Part shown: positions 5,912 to 7,685 of the stretch, piece after piece | Layout of the letters: each line of letters opens with the position of its first letter | How positions within the stretch are numbered: the stretch's first letter is position 1 | Assembly: GCA_963808455.1 (NCBI GenBank) | Contig: CAWEHT010000061.1 | Coordinates: forward strand, 1 to 7,685 | Length of the DNA: 7,685 bases | Origin: CAWEHT01 sp963808455 | Lineage (GTDB): Bacteria > Chloroflexota > Anaerolineae > CG2-30-64-16 | Reading direction: 5' to 3' | Notes under the pieces: generated by a model | Databases searched by the model: none | The model's input: the letters and a program-made list of their open reading frames with translations, nothing else | What the model was told of the DNA's origin: nothing | Translations under genes and position numbers: made by a program

Positions 5912-5969
5912 ACAGGGTCAGGCCCAAAAAACATCCATCCCCTGCGGGGACCTCCGTGTCCATCCTGTG
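5883..5969. repeat. Inverted repeat spanning the end of tetR
   Basis: CACAGGATG (5883-5891) and CATCCTGTG (5961-5969) are perfect 9-bp arms 69 bp apart. The flanks AAGATTCGAC and CGAATT are also partly related. The sequence type (CAGGAT..CACA..GATTC) resembles dispersed intergenic repeats common in many bacterial genomes. A small TCCCC-TGC-GGGGA hairpin (5938-5950) lies within. No T-run follows, so I do not call a terminator. Confidence 0.4.
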
Positions 5970-6078
5970 CGAATTAGCCCGCCGGGGCGCGGCAAGCGAG
6001 CCGGGTGGACGCAACTGAGCACGCTGGCCTGGCGTGGCCCCGCAACGTGATTTCGCCCTGAGGGCCCTGGCCCGCTTC

Positions 6079-6108
6079 TTGACAAGCCGGTCCAACCGAT
6101 GGTATTAT
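6079..6108 (+). promoter_or_regulatory. Strong sigma70-type promoter of the alpha/beta hydrolase
   Basis: A perfect TTGACA (6079-6084) is followed after 18 bp by TATTAT (6103-6108; 5 of 6 consensus). The predicted start is near 6115, giving a leader of about 58 nt that contains the inverted repeat at 6125-6140. Confidence 0.7.
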
Positions 6109-6124
6109 CTGGCTCGTTCAGAAT

Positions 6125-6140
6125 GTTAGCTAGCGCTAAC
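6125..6140. promoter_or_regulatory. Probable TetR operator
   Basis: GTTAGC-TAGC-GCTAAC has perfect 6-bp arms around 4 bp, with nested GCTAGC and AGCGCT palindromes. Its size, symmetry and position, about 10-25 nt downstream of the predicted start site, fit repression of the hydrolase by the TetR protein encoded immediately upstream. No second copy of the same sequence is seen before tetR itself, so autoregulation through this motif is not supported. Confidence 0.65.
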
Positions 6141-6158
6141 TAACTATCACATGGAATC

Positions 6159-6163
6159 GGAGG
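6159..6163 (+). promoter_or_regulatory. Ribosome binding site of the hydrolase
   Basis: GGAGG lies 9 nt before ATG 6173. The ATG at 6151 is in another frame. Confidence 0.6.
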
Positions 6164-6172
6164 CGTGCCAGG

Positions 6173-7384
6173 ATGAAAACCTACTTCCAGGATCACACAT
6201 TTTCGTTCGAGTTCTTGCGGGTGCTGGGTGAATCGGTCTACGGCGGATCGGACATCGGCGAATGTTTTGCCACCGCTGCTCGCATCAAGGAAGGCGACTT
6301 CGAAAGCTGGCACCAGGCGTGGAGCCGCACAGCGGACCGCATCTGCCAGATTGCGGAGGGATGCCTGGCGGGCGGCCACAAGGTGAGCGCCAGGGAAGCT
6401 TTCTTGCGTGCATCCAACTATTATCGTGCCGCCGAATTCTTTCTGCATCTGGAGATCGGGAAGGCCGATGCACGGGCTATGTCTACCTATGAGAAGAGCG
6501 TCGCCTGCTTTCGCCAGGGGATGCAACTCGGTCCGCTGCCTTGCGAGCAAGTACGAATACCGTACGAGGGGACGACCCTTCCTGGCTATTTCTACAGAGT
6601 GGACGATTCTTCGAGCCCCCGGCCCACCCTCTTGGTTCACGGCGGTTTTGACTCGACCGGGGAAGAGCAGTACTTCGAGATAGTGCCGGCTGCACTGGCA
6701 CACGGGTACAACTGCCTGGTCTTCGAGGGGCCCGGTCAGGGCAGCGTGATCCGCTGCCAGAACCTGCCTTTCCGGCCAGATTGGGAACACGTTGTCGGGC
6801 CGGTGGTCGATTATGCCCTGACGAGGACAGAGATCGATCCGTCACGTATCGTCCTGCGAGGGGAAAGCATGGGTGGCATGCTGGCACCCCACGCCGCCGC
6901 GTTCGAACATCGGCTGGCCGCCTGCATCGCCGTGGACGGGCTGTATACGCTGGTCCCAAGCCACTACCAGCAACACCTCAGAGATGCCGGATCGTCCGTT
7001 TCGGCGGAACAAATGAACGCGTTCCTCATGCAGGAGATGGAGAAAGACCGCAACCTGCGCTGGGCCATCAGCCAGGGGATGTGGGCCCTGCAGGCCACCT
7101 CGCCAATCGACTGCGTGCAGAAGATGGGACAGTACACCCTGGATGGCGTCGCAGGAAAGATTACCTGCCCGACCTTGGTCTGTGCCGCAGAAAAGGATCA
7201 CGATTTCGCCGACCAGCCCATGATGCTGTACGATGCGCTACGCTGTCCCAAGACCTATCTCCTCTTCACAGCCGAAGATGCGGCCGAGGAGCATTGCCAT
7301 GAGGGTGCCGCCCTACTTCTCAACCAGCGCCTGTTCGACTGGCTCGATGAGCGGCTCGAGGCGGACGGGGGAAACTATTCGTGA
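6173..7384 (+). CDS. Alpha/beta hydrolase of the 2,6-dihydropseudooxynicotine hydrolase-like type
   Basis: It encodes 403 residues with no signal peptide or membrane segment, so it should be cytosolic. Residues 1-125 form a helical N-terminal domain (WHQAWSRTADRI, SAREAFLRASNYYRAAEFF) typical of this family; the hydrolase core follows. Core motifs: LLVHGGFDSTGEEQYFE (oxyanion region, 154-169), NCLVFEGPGQG (180-190), RPDWEHVVGPVVDYAL (201-216), and the nucleophile elbow GESMGG with Ser232. AAFEHRLAACIAVDG follows, then the acid near D342/D344 (AAEKDHDFAD) and His374 in EEHCHEGA. The triad is therefore complete. Known relatives cleave C-C or ester bonds in small aromatic or polyketide-like compounds; the substrate cannot be read from sequence. 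It is transcribed alone from the promoter at 6079-6108 and is likely repressed by the upstream TetR protein. The stop codon lies in a small palindrome (CTATTC-GT-GAATAG, 7375-7388). Confidence 0.93.
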   Translation: MKTYFQDHTFSFEFLRVLGESVYGGSDIGECFATAARIKEGDFESWHQAWSRTADRICQIAEGCLAGGHKVSAREAFLRASNYYRAAEFFLHLEIGKADARAMSTYEKSVACFRQGMQLGPLPCEQVRIPYEGTTLPGYFYRVDDSSSPRPTLLVHGGFDSTGEEQYFEIVPAALAHGYNCLVFEGPGQGSVIRCQNLPFRPDWEHVVGPVVDYALTRTEIDPSRIVLRGESMGGMLAPHAAAFEHRLAACIAVDGLYTLVPSHYQQHLRDAGSSVSAEQMNAFLMQEMEKDRNLRWAISQGMWALQATSPIDCVQKMGQYTLDGVAGKITCPTLVCAAEKDHDFADQPMMLYDALRCPKTYLLFTAEDAAEEHCHEGAALLLNQRLFDWLDERLEADGGNYS

Positions 7385-7485
7385 ATAGCCTGACCTGAGC
7401 CTGCATTGCGCGCTTCGCCTTCTTTGCCGCGATCATGCATTCGCGCGCCAACCGCTCCCGCGCGTCCCGCGCCCCTGCTATCCGC

Positions 7486-7632
7486 CCCTAGTGCACATGC
7501 AGGGAAGGCCTTCGGTAGCGGCGTCTGTCATTCTGAGCGGGTGTACGAGCCGCCCTGCGCCGCGGCGAGCTGCCAGCGAAGAATCCGGCTCGATGCCACC
7601 GAAAAGGCTCCCTGTTTTTGCACTAGCGGTGG
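7486..7632. repeat. Imperfect foldback (MITE/REP-like) intergenic element
   Basis: Read on opposite strands, the arms 7486-7523 and 7595-7632 align over 38 bp with about 27 identical bases; shared blocks are ACCGAA, TCCCTG and TGCACTAG. Nested inside are TGTCATTCTGAGCG (7526-7539) and AGCGAAGAATC (7575-7585), themselves partly inverted. In many bacteria these two half-motifs form a common dispersed intergenic repeat. Near the centre is a perfect palindrome CGCCGCGGCG (7558-7567). No reading frame lies inside, so it would depend on a transposase elsewhere, or act as a transcript-end hairpin for the hydrolase. The rest of 7385-7685 shows no gene. Confidence 0.5.
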
Positions 7633-7685
7633 GCGCAGGCGTTCACGCAGTCTCTCCCCGGGCCCCTCTCGCCTGGTTCCCCTTT

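Noticed and set aside
6062..6073. GGGCC-CT-GGCCC as a terminator of tetR
   Set aside because: The loop is too small and no T-run follows; it also sits just upstream of the hydrolase -35 element.

Overview
The window is GC-rich and reads like a chromosome segment from an uncultured or poorly studied Chloroflexota, probably of the Anaerolineae type. The grounds are Thr/Pro-rich linkers (TPTATPTP style) in a secreted LamG/cohesin/dockerin protein, a HicB antitoxin with a fused helix-turn-helix, a HEPN/MNT pair, and long intergenic spacers filled with TTCGCG-rich and GTCATTCTGAGCG-type dispersed repeats. This placement is inference; there is no rRNA or phylogenetic marker here.

Layout. Positions 1-2346 (minus strand) hold one large secreted protein that runs off the left edge. 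In order it has a signal peptide, Thr/Pro/Ala linker, LamG-like jelly roll, second Thr/Pro linker, fibronectin-III-like domain, cohesin-like domain, dockerin, and the start of a second cohesin-like domain. A single-base frameshift at about 1504-1506, inside the LamG domain, splits it into two reading frames. Positions 2347-3057 hold no convincing gene but contain palindromes and one copy of a 91-bp TTCGCG-rich repeat. Positions 3058-3750 (minus) are a complete HicA toxin / HicB antitoxin operon with a candidate promoter. Positions 3751-4499 are mostly repeat-rich spacer with a second copy of the 91-bp repeat and a candidate promoter for the next operon. Positions 4500-5911 (plus) carry a HEPN-domain protein, an overlapping MNT-type nucleotidyltransferase and a TetR-family repressor. 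Positions 6173-7384 (plus) encode a 403-residue alpha/beta hydrolase behind a strong sigma70-type promoter and a 16-bp inverted repeat that looks like a TetR operator. Positions 7385-7685 hold a roughly 147-bp imperfect foldback (MITE/REP-like) element.

How the parts work together. HicAB and HEPN/MNT are two separate toxin-antitoxin-type modules transcribed away from each other, so the centre of the window looks like a small accessory island; the 91-bp repeats lie in the same orientation on both sides of hicAB. TetR and the hydrolase form a second unit: the repressor probably binds GTTAGC-TAGC-GCTAAC just downstream of the predicted hydrolase start site and is relieved by an unknown ligand, perhaps the hydrolase substrate. 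I do not see a wholly new multi-gene system. The most original points are the cohesin-dockerin-cohesin architecture, the repressor/operator/hydrolase unit, the foldback element and the run-on overlap of the MNT gene into tetR.
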